Shown here: in pieces, positions 30,601 through 45,600 of the stretch | How the letters are laid out: each line of letters starts with the position of its first letter | Numbering within the stretch: position 1 is the stretch's first letter | Assembly: GCA_032622095.1 (NCBI GenBank) | Contig: CP136061.1 | Coordinates: forward strand, 221,373,148-221,437,147 | Direction: 5' to 3' | DNA: 64,000 bases | Source: Siphonodentalium dalli | Lineage: Eukaryota > Mollusca > Scaphopoda > Gadilida > Siphonodentaliidae | The notes under the pieces: model-generated | Database searches by the model: none | What the model saw: only the letters and a program-made list of their open reading frames with translations | Told to the model about the DNA's origin: nothing | Made by a program: the position numbers and the translations under genes

Positions 30601-33600
30601 GAAAATGAGGCGTAACTTAAAAAAAAAAAGTCGGACCGAACCGCAATTAGTATCATGCGGAGAGGCAGTCCTAAGGAGATTGCATACAAAAAATTATTGA
30701 AATCGGTTCATAGTTGTTCGAGTTATGAGGTCGGATGGACGGACGGACCAACGGACAGACGGGCGGACGGACAGTACGTCACACGGAGGGAGAAAGTGTG
30801 ACGGACAGACGCAGTCAATCCAGTATACCCCCCATTTTCTTCGAAAGTGGGGGTATAATTATAGTCTATTATGCTTGACAGGCAAGCCTTGAAATAGTGT
30901 GTCTGTCATTTGCAGAATGATGTCCCCAGAGGGTGAATTTAGTGATGCCACCCCGCATAGCGGGCTAGCATCACCAAATTCACCCTCTGGTGACCTCATT
31001 CTGCTTACACCTCAGCAGAATGAGGTTCCCAGAGGGTGAATTTTGTGATGCTAGCCCGCTATGCAGGGTAGCATCACTAAATTCACCCTCTGGGGACCTC
31101 ATTCTGCAAATGACAGACACACTATTTCAAGGCTTGTTGACAGGTGAATATATACAATTTTCAATCTAAACCTATCTCAGCCTCAGGGTTTATACACCTA
31201 TCCAGGGATGACTTTTCCAAAATTTCCCAGATTTTCTTGAATTTTCCATGACTTCGAGGCAATGACATTCCATGACTTTTCCGAGATCACTGCCGGCATC
31301 CATGTTTTACATCGAAAATCATTCAATTTCAAAAGCTCCCATCTTGAAGTGATCCTGTACATGCCTGTAAAGTTTCAAAATATATGTGGGCTGCGTGGTG
31401 TGCCAATGGATTCAAATGTGAAAACCAAAATGGCCGCTTGGGGTCATGTTTTTTCAACAAGATTTGTAAATATTTTATGGCTCCCATCTAGTGGTTTGCG
31501 TGATTGAGAGTTGTTTATTCCCGAGAAAATTTGTTGATCGCAAGGAATTCGATTAAGGTTATGAGTTATAAGCGGAAAGTTTGAAGACAGATACTAGAAC
31601 TCGTGTAATTCGGTTAAACTGCATAACCTTAATCGAGACAAGAGTTATTTTTTAAATATTTTGCCTAATAAATCTAATTCAAACCTCTTTCATGTGTGTC
31701 TTGATGCTCTTCCCAAGCACGAAGGCATTGCCAGATGACACCCTCTCATCGCCCGTCAACATCTTGAATGTGGTTGTCTTCCCGGCACCGTTCTGCCCAA
31801 GCAGTCCAAAGCAGGCATCAGCCGGAATTGTCAAGCAGGTGTCATTTACAGCATAATAACTACCAAAAACCTACAACAGATAACAGGTATCATTAAACAG
31901 GTGTATTACACCACATAACCACAACCAAAAACATATGTTTAACCCTTTCAGTGCCAGGGGCCGATCTCATCGGCAATAATTTTCGGTCTGTAAAATCGGC
32001 CCTAAAAAAAATATTTCATTTATTTTGTTGACTTTTTTTTTGGTATGCTTAAGCACAATAGCGAATTTAAAAACAAACTGGATAAAACCTTAGGGGCATG
32101 TTATAACTCAAAACTATCACATAGTAATAATTTTGATGCCCATGAAAAACACCCTGGCACTAAACCTACAAAATATGTCTGCTAAAGAATATAAGAAAAA
32201 ATTATTAAAATTGTAATAAATAATAACAAATGATGACTCGCATATATAAGAGAATGCATTGGCACAGGGTATATGGGTCGATACAAAAATCGGACCTGGC
32301 ACTGAAAGGGTTAAACACCAACAAACACCTCTAAACAGTATCGTTAAACAGGTGAAATTCATGGCATAAACACCACTAAACATCTACAACACCCTCAGGC
32401 AATCAAATAAAAAGGCGGTAAAATAAATATAATGATATATATATATCCGTTTCCCTTGACTGACTGAGCCACATTAAAGGTGTCGACAATTTTACGACTG
32501 GATGCAAAGGATTATAAAATAGTGGTATTTTTTATTCCACATCTTTACTTTGCCATCAATAGCATACATGAAGAAAAAAGCTGATTATGAAGTCAGTAAC
32601 ATGTTGTCATATAGTAGCAACAATCACACAAAGTGAAAACGTTAGGTGAATGTTGCATGTACACCGTGATTGCACGTGCAATGAGTGTTATGTCCTGTCA
32701 TTCTCTTGGAAAACACTTTTTGATTTCCATTGACATTGTGACATGGATGCTGCAGAATAATAATAGGGTATAAATGTGTGTTAAGCGAACTTCCGTTTGG
32801 TGTGGAGGAAGCTTTATATTTTCAAATGGATTCAGTGAAACGTTCACAGATCTATGATCCTACAGGTTAGCATGGCATCCATCCTTTCTCTATTGTATAT
32901 ACTTTCGGAAACTTGTATAATTCTCTTAATCTGATAAAGTGTGAATAGCAAACATAATTGGAATTTAAATTTGTTTTAAGCTTTCATTTGAAATCAATAT
33001 TGCTACAGTGTTATAACAGCTTCGTGTATAACAAAAAACACTTCACATAAAATAAATACTTGGGGCCCCATTAATATTCATAACACATAATGGATTGCCT
33101 ACCATTTCGACTGTCAAACTAATTTTGAACTGTCTCAATAGCTGTTAGCTTGTACTTTTATCTTAACAATCGACTTTAAATAACATTTGTGACGTTTGAG
33201 TTTGACTTTAACCAAGGTCAACACCCCTTACATGGTGTGTCATACGGTCTGAGGAGTGTAAAGTCACCAAAATTTGGTAAGAGCTAACAAAAACTGTGGA
33301 GGTGTGGTTCAATCCAGTCTGAGATTCGTCAATTGATCCATACCAATAATATTTGTAGGAATTAAGGACTATTAGAACCAAAATTTATGTACTTTTCAAA
33401 GCCCGCACCTTTGAAGGAGGGGATCAATATTAACCATTTGAGTGCCACGGCCTATTTTTGTATCAACCCATGTACCCTGTGCCAATGCATTCTCTTATAT
33501 ATGCGAGTCGACCATAGGTCGCCTCGCATATATAAGAGAATGCATTGGCCTAACAATTTTTCATCTTTTGTTATTATTTTTTACAATTTTAATAATTTTT

Positions 33601-36600
33601 TCTTATTTCTTACAGGTATATTTAGTAGGTTTAGTGCCAGGGAATCTTATGTTTTTTATGGGCATCAAAATTATTACTATGAATACTTGGTGATAGTTTT
33701 GAGTTATAACATGCCCCTAAAGTGTTATCCAGTTTGTTTTTAAATTCGCTATAGCATGCTTAAGCATACCCGAAAAAAATTCAACCCAAAAAAAAAAAAA
33801 TCTAAATTTTTTAAAAAAATTTATTATTTTTTTTTAGGGCCGATTTTACACATTGTAAATTAGGGCCGATGAGATCGGCCCGCGGCACTCAAAGGGTTAA
33901 ACCCTTCCATGGCTGGAGCTTCCTGAATTTATGCGAAAACCCTGTGCCAATGCATTCTCCTATATATGCGAATCTCCCATAGAAAGCCCCGCATATATAA
34001 GAGAATACATTGGCCCCGCATATATAAGAGAATACATTGTCCTAACAATATTTACCTCGACCTTATAAGCCAGTACATTCTTTTATATATTCATGGCTCC
34101 CTATGTGAGACTTGCATATATAAGAGAATACATTGTCCTAACAATATTTACCTTGACCTTATAAGCCAGTGCATTCTTTTATATATTCATGGCTCCCTAT
34201 GTGAGACTTGCATATATAAGAGAATACATTGTCCTAACAATATTTACCAGCGAGTTAGTTAAAACTGTTAGATAGGTAAATATTCAATCCATGAGTTAAA
34301 TTGACAATATGTATGGAAATATACGGAAATGAACATCGACTATAAAATGTACATACAAGAAGACGTGTAACATTTGAGTTGACCAAGTGGCAGATGTGGA
34401 TAATTAAGAAATAAAAACATGGCAAATCACAATTCTGTTTAACCTCAGGGCACGCAAACAAATGTCCACAAAGTTAGTTGATCGACTCCATATGATTTAT
34501 TTCACCCAATATTAAAGTATCATTGACACATTTTTTAATGAGTATGTGGACGCAATTCATCATGACAGTCGTGTATTAAATTGGAAATTTGAATCAGGAA
34601 ACGAGTATGTACAATCTCAGTTTGAATAAACGGACTACAATAATTTCAAACAAATTTAATTTTTTCTAACATATAACGCGATTAACAAGAGCATCGCTAG
34701 TACATGGCAAAATACGCCCTTTAGCCATTTAGAATTGTACTACTGCAAAATGAAATAATAATTTGAGCTTAAAAAGGTATATCTGATATACCCCTAATTT
34801 CAATGCCAAAATGTGGTCAAATTCTAAGTCGAAAAAATGGCCGTAACTCATGTAAAAATAATTGGACAGAACCTATATTCGAACTTGGCCTGTAGTTTTA
34901 GCTGGGAAACACACATACCAGCTTTCGTTCAAATAAAATAATCCAAACTGGAGTTATCAGTCGGAAACCGAAATGTTATGAAATAGGTCAAATTCTAAGT
35001 CGAAAAAGAGACATAACTCATGTAAATATAGTTGGACAGAACCCATATTTGAACTTGGCCTGTATTATTAGCTGGCAAATACACATACCAACTTTGGTTC
35101 AGATCAAATAATCCAAACTGGAGTTATCGTTCAGAATCCAAAAATGTTAATGGATGGATGGACGGCACGACGGATGGAAGGACAGACTGATTACCTTTTC
35201 TCAAAAGGACGTATAAAAAGGTTGCACGTGCGGGGTTTTGGGACCATTATGTGGCCTTACCTTGGTAAGATTTTTCATCACAATAGGATGAGATCTCATT
35301 AGTTCATCCTCGGGTGTTTTGTTTACTTTTTCTTTTTCCGCCTGTACATCGCTATCAATGTTCATGTCATCACGGTTCTGTGGTACATCGTCACCTCGTA
35401 TTGCATATATCAACATTCTGAGAAGACCGTAGTCGATGGCCAGAGTGACCAGGAAGTAGAACAAGCCCTGTATTGCCATAAACAAGATGTATTTACCGAT
35501 TCCTGGAAACTCAAATTCAAAGTCATTGTCCCAGAATCGGCTAGGGTTTGTTTCTAATTTCGCTGAAATTAGAAGAAAATTCACAATTTGTTCTATGCTC
35601 CATTTCGAAATATGGCTATTTAATATTTATCTGCCTATTAATTCACTTGTATGACATGGGTGTACAAAATATTGCTATGGTTACAACTCACATTTTAAAT
35701 AAGATTTGGAGTTATCGTAAAGTCTATCACCTTTGCTTACATGTGTGTCCAAACTAAAATGTGAGACCTTATGATAAAGGGTTTGCACACCGATATGGAC
35801 CATATTACTATTATCTATTTGGATCAGGCCAGCCAATATTATAGTCTGTATTTTGGGGTAGAGAAAAAAAGGGAAAAAGATAATACAAAAAATATATTCA
35901 ACTAGAGGTGTGACTGTCCCAATAGGACTAAGGATACATCTTTTTTAAAGATATTGACACTGGCTTTGCCCATGTTTGCCCCAGTAACCCAATTTTAATA
36001 AATCTGAACCCCAGTAAACCAAGGACCCTCCATACCAAATATAAGCTTAATAGGCCCAATGGTTCTTGAGAAGAAGTTGTTTTAAGAATTACTATGGAGG
36101 GAAAGAGTTATGGCCCTGGCTTCGCAACTATTTTACTTGGTGATCTCATTTTAACAAATCTGAATATGTGTCTGGAGAAGATGTTCAAAAAAAAATTTGA
36201 TGGACGAGGAGTGATCACTATACCCGGTAGCTCCACCGGAGACTTTGCCTCAAGTGAGCTTAAAACTATAATCAGTACCAAACTTGAACTCAACAACTCA
36301 AATAGTTTGTCTTATGGAGGGGGGTTAAAGTTTTTGGAGTGAGTGGCTGATTCTTAAACTTATAAAGCTGTCTCCATTAGAAACAGTCTCAATCAATAAA
36401 ATGTGGTACACACAGAACTACAGAACCATTCATAGGGTAGAAATTAATTCACTGAAAGGAAGTGTTAAAACTGTATAAATGACCTATTTCGACAGACCCA
36501 CAAATTCCTTTACCTGTAACCAGTAATAGTTCATATGAGTAGAGACTGAAGGCATCTGGGAATATATTTGACATTCAATTTCAAAATTAATTACCTCTCC

Positions 36601-39600
36601 AGTATGGCTAGAGAGAGAGAGCTGTGTGCTTATTTATACTGCACTGTCAGATTTGACATGTGGATAATTATCAACAGAGCAGACTGGCCTTACTGACAAT
36701 AGTTAAATGGATACAGAGAACATATCTGGTAATCAGACAAATTTCTGCCATGTAAAGGCGATTGTTATCAAAGCTGACATCCTCAGATCAACCATAAACT
36801 TGGTTTGCTTGGTTCTAGTATATGCACAGGGTGTATTGTATTGTGACTGTGAAATAAATTTAAAACAAGTGTTTGATAACAGGTATGCTAGAAGCACCAA
36901 TGGGCAAGGGTGATGGGCTTCTTTATATATTTGTGTCTTTAATAATTAACTTTCAAAACAAATTATTATTGAAATAAATAAAAAAAAGTTTTTAATTTTA
37001 ATTTAATTATTTGTTTTTGTTTTTTAAATTGAGCAAAGGTGTTCAATCTGAATATTTTTTTTTTTTAATTTAGCAATGGGTTCAATCTGAATTTTTTTTT
37101 TTTAGTTATGTCCCTGGCTCCGCCCACCTTTGACCCAGCGACCTCATTTGTACAAATCTGAACCCCAGTCACCCAAGGACCATTCATACCAAATATGAAC
37201 CCATTCGGCCCAATGGAATTTGAGAAGAGGTCATTTTAAGAATTAATATGGTGGGAAAGAGTTATGGCCCTGGCTTCGTAACTATTTGACTCGGTGACCT
37301 TATTTTAACAAATCTGAGGCACCCAGGGAACATCCACACCAAATATGAACCCATTTGGCCTTATGGTACTGGAGAAGAAGATGATTCTTGATGGACGGAC
37401 AGACAGATGGACGAACGGACGACGGACGAGGAGTGATGACTATAGCTCCGGAGACTTCGTCTCAGGTGAGCTAATAAAAGCTCGGACAAAATTATGCATG
37501 TTGCGAAAATGTTCTAAGTCGAAAAAGGGGAATAACTCCACAAAAAAAGGTCGGACAGACATCATAATCACAGGTGCACAGATTCCCATGGTACTAAATA
37601 TTTGTGCCAAGTTAAAAAAATTACCTAAAAATGTAGGAATAAAAGCTCGGACAAAATTATACATGTTGCAAAAATTTTCTAAGTCGATAAATAGATAGAA
37701 CCGCATTAGTGTCTGGATTTTGACGAAATTATCGCACAAGATTTGTTGGCGGAGCGATACCTCGAGTGAGGTATCGCGTTCCACCAACAAATTGAGTGCG
37801 ATAATTCGTCAAAATCCAGACACTCATGCGGTTCTATTTTTATTACATATCTCCGTATCATAGTAAGTTGACTCACAATCGTACATCTCCGGTGCAGAAA
37901 ATGTTAATTTAATTGAGTTTTAACGGCATTTTAGGCTTAACGCAACAAGCAGACAGGGAGCCCGTCTATCCACGAGTGAACTTGACCCATCTTGACCTGC
38001 GCAAAGTTGTTAATTGGGTTTTCCCAGATTTTCCAAAAATATAACCCAATCAGCGCACTGCGATTTCGGCAAGTGGGTTGTCGCCCTTGCGTTGAAAAGT
38101 AAAAATAGTAACGGAGAAAGCCAGTCTAACAACACTGAATGAAATAGTTCCGTCGACAGATTGCACTAGTGCGATTCTGAGAATTATCAAACGCCTGGAA
38201 CGTCGTGCGATCATGTGAATTACGTTGATAGATATGTAATAAAGGGGGATAACTCCACCAAAAAAAGTCGACAGACGTCATAATCGCAGGTGCACAGGTT
38301 CCCATGGTGGTTGATGTCTGTGTCACGTTTCACGGAAAATGATTAAAACACGACTGAGAAAAACTCCGGAAAATTTGTGTCCACGGATAGACAGATGACG
38401 GACAGACAAGCCGATTCCAGTATACACCCCCACAACTTCGTTGCGGGGGGTATAATTACCACTCCAATAATAGACACACATTGAAATATACCTTAATTTC
38501 ATAAGATTTTTTTAAAACACAATGTTTTATTCATAGTATATTAATAGCAAATTAGCAGGACCACCCATACTAAACCAAAACATGTTCACTTAATGTTCGG
38601 AAAGAGTTTTACAATCTGTCAGAGAACACTTGTGAGAACACTAATGGGAACTACTGATCCATTGCACTATTTAGAACATAATTTATTATAGAACATTAGT
38701 ATTAGTCTTACTTGAGTATGCTAAATATTCGGTAAAAGTTCCCACAGCCCAAACAAGAGATGGACTGTCGTCCGGTGCATACCCCCTCATGGCATACCGC
38801 CTAGTGTGGGCACATCTATAACTTATGATGGCTAGACTCAGACATATGGACCCAGAAATCAGCATTTTCATATAAACAAAGATGAATAACTATAGAACAA
38901 AAAACCAAAACAAACATTTGAATGTGCCATTAAATGTCCTCATAGTGGTGAACATCCATACAAAATTTTATTGAGATCCGAGCATTACTGTTCAAGTTAT
39001 GAGCTGAACAGACATCGGATGGATCAAACAGCCAACATTTCCAGATAAACAAAGATGAATTACTCTAAAATGGAAAAGCAGAACAGAACAATGGAACCCC
39101 CTATTGAATGTCCTCATAGCAGTGAACATCTATACCAAATTCCATTGAGATCCCAGTACAACTGTCGAAGTTACGACATGAACAGACACCAGACGAACCA
39201 AAAAGCCAACATTTCCAGATGAACAAAGATGTATAACTCTAGAATGGAAAATCCGAACAAAACGATGGAACCCTCTATTGAATGCCCTCATAGTAGTGAA
39301 CATCCATACAAAATTTCATTGAGATCCGAGCATTACTGTTCAGGTTATGACATGAACAGACACCAGATGGACCAAAAATCCAACATTTCGAGATAAACAA
39401 AGATGAATAACTCTAGAATGGAAAATCCGAACAAAACGATGGAACCCTCTTTTTAATGTCCTCATAGTTGTGAACATCCACATCAAATTTGGTTGAAATC
39501 CCAGCACAACTGTTGAAGTTACGACATGAACAGACACCAGACGGACCAAAAAGCCACTATTTCCAGATAAACAAAGATGAATAACTCTAGAATGGAAAAT

Positions 39601-42600
39601 CCAAACAAAACGATGGAACCCTCTATTTAATGTCCTCATAATAGTGAACATCCATACCTAATTTCATTGAGATCCGAGCACTACTGTTCATGTTATGACA
39701 CGAACAGACATCGGACGGACGTACGGACTCACGCACGGACGCACGCACGGACGGACACACGGACGCACGCACGGACGGACGGACGGACAGGTGCAAAACA
39801 GTATACCCCCCTTTTTTTTTAAAAGGGGGTATAATTATGCAAATTACCTCAGTGTTAGAACACTATTATAGATGTTCCTAGGGGTCTCTGATCACTAATA
39901 TAAGTGTTCCTACAAATGATCCTAGTGTTACTGGATCATCAATATATTAAAGTGTTGTATTAGACCACTAATTTAAGTGACAACAGCTTTTCATGCTACA
40001 ATACATACATGAGCATAGGATGTTTGGATCTTCCATACAGCTTTTACGAAACTCGTAGTTCGTATATAGGTAGATGATGGACATGCCAAAGCAGTGCGTA
40101 GGTGAGATAGCGGTCAGGATCCAGTCGATAATATCGGCAGCTTCTATGAGATCCAATTGAGGAAATCGAAGGATGTAAACAGCTGTCATTGTAACCAGTC
40201 CTGAAATATTATGAAAATATTTTACAAGTAGGCCCAACTCCCCAAGTGAATTATTTCACTTAAAAACATATCATTGACTTGTTCGGGTGCGCGAAACTTA
40301 TAAGTAAGTACTCAGGCTATGCCAACCTGGGGAATGTAGCATTCTACTAACATCGCCGAAATTTTAAAAGAAATCGACCATACCACTCCATGGAAAACAT
40401 CGTCTGAACTACGCTCATTTGTTAATATTTACATCAGATTCGGGACGCAACTATTGGCGATAAACTAACGTAAACGATTCTGCCATCGAGAGTCATTGCA
40501 TTTAATTAATATGAATGACAATGTGTGTTGTCAATTGGATTAATATGCGTAAAAATAACAACTTTGAGCAAGATTTATCTCCTTTCTCCATTTCTATTTG
40601 ATCACCCTAACAGAGTGTTTCACATCACTTTAATTGATTATTCTTTTTATTATACACTTTCCAGCATTAATATATGTTATATTTACAGATAATATGTTGG
40701 AAGTTAGTCCCTGATCAGCTGATTATCCCTTGTTGAATCCTAACTTTCAGTTGCTTGAATAATCGACTCCTTAACCACAGCAGAATTATGGGTAATTTTT
40801 CAGGATTTAGTCGGAAATATGGCTTGTTGTCATTCACTGAGAGCTTTCCGATGAATGGCATATTTCTGACGAAATCCTGAAAAATTTCAAATAATTCTGC
40901 TGTGGTTAAGGAGTCGATTATTTAAGCACGTCGTTTAAATATTTGTGATGCAATGATTCCACTTGACCTCATTTTTGACGATGACACTGTCAAGACAAAA
41001 TAGAATTGCCATCTCCCCCTTTTTTAAAAAAACCCTGTGCCAGTGCATTCTCTTATGCATGCGAGTCTCCCATTATGGAGCCTTGTATATATAAGAGAAT
41101 GCATTTGCCCAACAATATTTATCTTGACCGTGTAAGCCAGTGCATTCTCTTATATATGCGAGGCTCCCTATGGGAGACTCGCATATTTAGGAGAATTCAC
41201 TGGCACAGGATCTTTAATGCTGCACCAGGGCATCCCCAGTCATGAAAGGGTTAGGGCTATTTCAGGCTTTCAAGGTTCAATGTGATCCCTGTTAACCCTT
41301 TCTTTTCTAATCAAGCCTTGCAATAGGGTGTCTGTCATTTGCAGAATGAGGTCCCCAGAGGGTGAATTTGGTGATGCTAGCCCACTATGCGGGGTAGCAT
41401 CACTAAATTCACCCTCTGGGGACCTCATTCTGCAAATGACATACACCCTATTTCAAGGCTTGTATCCAATACTCATTGACAGGTAGTTTTACAGTAAAAT
41501 TTCTCCAAACAAACCCTCTATAAACCATATCCCTCTCCATACTGAACAAACTGTCTGGTCCCAAATTCAAACAAGTGCATTTCCACTAACAACTAGAGGT
41601 GTGACTGTCCTAATGGGACTAAGGATACCCCCCCCCCCCACCCCACCCCCCCCATGGAATCACCAAATTTATGATCAGTGAAATGTTTAAAATTGCAATA
41701 AGATCATTATAAAGTCAAACCTGATATTTGTTTTTGTCTTATCTATATATATTTTGATTAGGAAACATTCTGCACATGTATTATCTTTCAATCTGTCGTC
41801 TGTTTATATTCCTTGAAAGTCCCTCCAGATGAATAAATTATAATAGACCATTCCAATCTATACATTTATAACTGGTGGGAGATTACATTCAGTAAAGAAA
41901 GGGTTAAAATAAAAACATGAAAATGACAAGATAAGAAAAGTCATAACAAAATACCAAAGTAAGATTTAACATATTTCCCTCCATTTAAGGTATTTTATAA
42001 TGATTGGACTGGTCTGGACCGATCCAGGCAAGAATATCGGACCACCAAGAGCTGAACCAGACTGGACTGGACCACCAATTCACTGGACCACCAATGCCGG
42101 TCCGGTCAGGATCCCTAGTTATGCAATCAGTCGATCATATGCACACAGCTGGAATGATGCAATATCCCAACCCAAGGCCACACTTTCCCATTTCTCAGGC
42201 CAAAAAATGTTGAAAAGCAAGCGAGTGCACTGTTTTTATTAAATTTTTGGGACACACGCCAATGAAGCATTCCACCTCTGTATCGGCTAGCTCTGGTTTA
42301 ATTGCAGTTGCCCAGGACCATTATTTGCACAACATATGTCCACAAAAAGTTAGTTGAGAGTAAGCCTTGAAATAGTGTGTCTGTCATTTGCAGAATGAGG
42401 TCCCCAGAGGGTGAATTTAGTGATGCTACCTCGCATAGCAGGCTAGCATCACCAAATTCACCCTCTGGGGACCTCATTCTGCTAACACCTCAGCAGAATG
42501 AGGTTCCCAGAGGGTGAATTTGGTGATGCTAGCCCGCTATGCGGGGTAGCATCACTAAATTCACCCTCTGGGGACCTCATTCTGCAAATGACAGGCACAC

Positions 42601-45600
42601 TATTTCAAGGCTTGACAGTAATGAATCGGGTAATGGTTTTTAATTCAGCACATTTTGTATAAAATATGCTGCAGTTAATAGATAGTACCATTTTTTTTCT
42701 TCTTCTGATATATCAAACGCGAATAAAAAGGTTGCACACGTGGGTTTTCGGAACCATGTGTGTGGGCCTGAGATACAAGAAATTGACTTAGCATGGGCCA
42801 AATTGTTCTTCTATCATGGCATCAATCTATAAATACAAATCTCTTTTTTTTGTTTCTTCCATTCAATTTGCGGTTGACTCAATTACTGGTATGTACGCAA
42901 TTAACTGAAATTGATTATACGTACCTCCCAACAAGTTGATAATGACCATGAGTGTCATCGCAGCAGCTGGAGTACGGTATAAGAAATGGAACATGTAGGT
43001 GAACGGAATAATGGACCACGCATACAAGATAAGCACGAGGAATACTATTCCAATCTGATCACCGTCTGAATACGCCCCAGTCTGGAATGCCGCGAACACA
43101 ATCAGCAGTGCAAATATTGGAATCAAGAAATTAACAAAGTCCCAAGCAAAGCTCGATAACCAGTACGAAAACGGTCCGACTCCACTCACAACTTGTAGAT
43201 GCTTTGCTCCAGAATTTCTCTCCCGCACTGGCCAGAGTACAAAGGTGGCTGCGAGAAACGACATCCCAATGAGCATGTTGGTTGCTATGGCGAATCCAAT
43301 CGATGTGAGATTACTAGACTGGTCATCTGCACTCTCTAGTGGGTCCTTTGGGAATGGATAATTTGTTGTAGTTATCATGTAATTTGATGCAGCGTAGTAT
43401 TTCAGCAGGCTGTTCATTATGTATGATAAGGAAATCGCCGTTGTATGATAAGCTTCATTATTAAAGTATGCCAGCGCTTCTCTACTCGCGTTCTCGCTCC
43501 CGGAAAACATTCCACCGATCATGTATTTCCGATTTAATGTACCCCTACCTGAAACAAAAACAAACAAGTTGCACCTTGGGTTCTGGCATACCCCATGGTG
43601 CTGGCATGCCTCCATACCAAATATCATTCAGAACTGAGATATCTGCCCGAATGGACAAGAAAATATGAGGGATAACTCTGGAATGGAGTTAATAGCCCTT
43701 CTTTTGAAAGCAGTCAAGCAAATTTCATTCAGAAGCGATAACCCATGGCTGCCATTTAGGATTTAGTCGGAAATATGGCTTCTTGCCATTCAATCGGAAA
43801 GCTCTCACTGAGAGCTTTCCGATGAATGGCAACAAGCCATATTTCTGACTAAATACTGAAAAGTTACCCATAATTCTGCTGTGGTTAAGGAGTCGATTAC
43901 TCAGAGCATTACTGTATATGCCCGGACTGTCCCAGTGGGACTAAGGACCCCACTCATTGCACATGGGCTACAAAAAAGATAGCCATATTAAAATGAAATG
44001 GCTTTTCCGATCCTCAAATTATGTATGCAAAATTTCGTAGCAGGGACAACACAGGTTGATAAATTTATACACAAAATGTCATTTCAGACTATACACTCTC
44101 AGAACATTTTTTTTTAGAGTATTATCAACTGCAAGCCTTGAAATAATGTGTCTGTCATTTGCAGAATGAGGTCACCAGAGGGTGAATTTAGTGATGCTAC
44201 CCCGCATAGCGGGCTAGCATCACCAAATTCACCCTCTGGGGACCTCATTATGCTTACACCTCAGCAGAATGAGGTCCCCAGAGGGTGAATTTAGTGTTGC
44301 TACCCCGCTAGCAGAATGAGGTTCCCAGAGGGTGAATTTGGTGATGCTAGCCCGCTATGTGGGGTAGCATCACTAAATTCCTCCTCTGGGGACCTCATTC
44401 TGTAAATGACAGACACACTATTTCAAGGCTTGGTGTCTAACATGGGGTAGCATCAACAAATTGACCCTATGTGGACCTCATTATGCTTAGGCCTCAACTG
44501 CTATGGGAGACCTTGGGTCAGATTGAAGTTCCTCAGTTGAAGTTGGTGATTGAACGAATTGAGAACATGGTAAATTCAGTACATTGTGGGAGTCAATTAT
44601 CCCGACGATTGTCTAACCTTCTTCTGAATGTTGCTTGATTGGATATTTTGCCATTTTCTAAAAACACACTTTCAACTTTGACGCTCAAGATATTCGCATT
44701 TCGCAGGCCTTATTACTCGGTGGGATTTTCTTGAACTTGACCAGTTGTCAATCTGCGGGAATTTAGGAGTATAATTTTGAACTACCACCATAACTGGTCC
44801 ACTACATTCACACGAAAGGACCCCACCCCCTTATGACAGAACAAACTAGTATTATCATCATAGATTTATTGAAGGCAAACAACACCGTAAATCAGGTCGC
44901 TTGAAGGATGGGTGTTTCACCGAATGGGACAAGAAACCACGGCTACATTTCAAGAAACTGGCTATGAGAAAGATCGCTTCAAAATTGGACAGTCTTCACA
45001 TAGCCAGTTTCTTGACAATGAGTTTTCTAATCGCATTCGGTGAAAAACCCCATTCTACAAGAGACATGCATTAAGGAGGTGTTTGAGTCAAACACATCTA
45101 TTGCAATAACCCTTGTTTGGTCTGCCATAAAGGGCACTGACAGATCTAGATTCGAGTGAATGCAGTAGACCAAATATGGGGGTGGTTTAAAATCATGCAC
45201 CTAAATTCCCAGAGTGGCAACTGGTCAAGATCAAAATTTCAATGCAGTCAGGTGAATAACATAAGAGATAGGTACAGGGTATTATATGAGGGGCGACTTA
45301 CTTTTTTTGAGGGGTTTATATTGTACCAATCAATAGTAAAAGGTCATGGACAACACGTCCCCTGAAAAATTATGTTATTCTTTGGAGGTTGGCTCTTTTG
45401 GAACAAAAACAAATTCAAAATCTGGTGAAAACAATGAAAGTGTCAATGACACTGTAGCTCAACTTAGGTAGGGGAATAATTTAATGGTTGACAGCAAATG
45501 GAGGAATAGGAAAGGTGCTAATTGAAATGTCTAACCTAGCTCTGCCAAAGGATTTAGTCATGCAAAGAGTAAAATCCAAGATGGCTGCTGACGGCCATGT

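Larger units (their letters stand above)
28678..30862 (+). mobile_element. HEL element 2 with internal insertion
   Basis: 5' end AACAAGAGGTGTGCACTCGA (hairpin GCACTCGAGTGC) then ATACCCCCAC. Minisatellite units of ~180 bp occur at 30060-30720 (GGCCCATAACTTTGGGAAAA; TCATCCGGAAACC), followed by a GGAC run at 30735-30775. The 3' hairpin AGTATACCCCCCATTTTCTT is closed by GTGGGGGTATAATTAT. A separate element (29013-30030) interrupts the body. Confidence 0.65.

Noticed and set aside
33387-34262. Repeated IYKRMHW / [12 protein letters not shown]-like peptides here and at 1250, 18714, 41006, 58437 and 62757
   Set aside because: They are translations of the GCATTCTCTTATATATGCGAG palindrome in both directions, not a protein family.
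42000-42242. Two overlapping 70-80 codon ORFs rich in Trp/Pro/Gly
   Set aside because: Produced by GGACC-rich local sequence open in two frames; no ABCA phase or domain fits.
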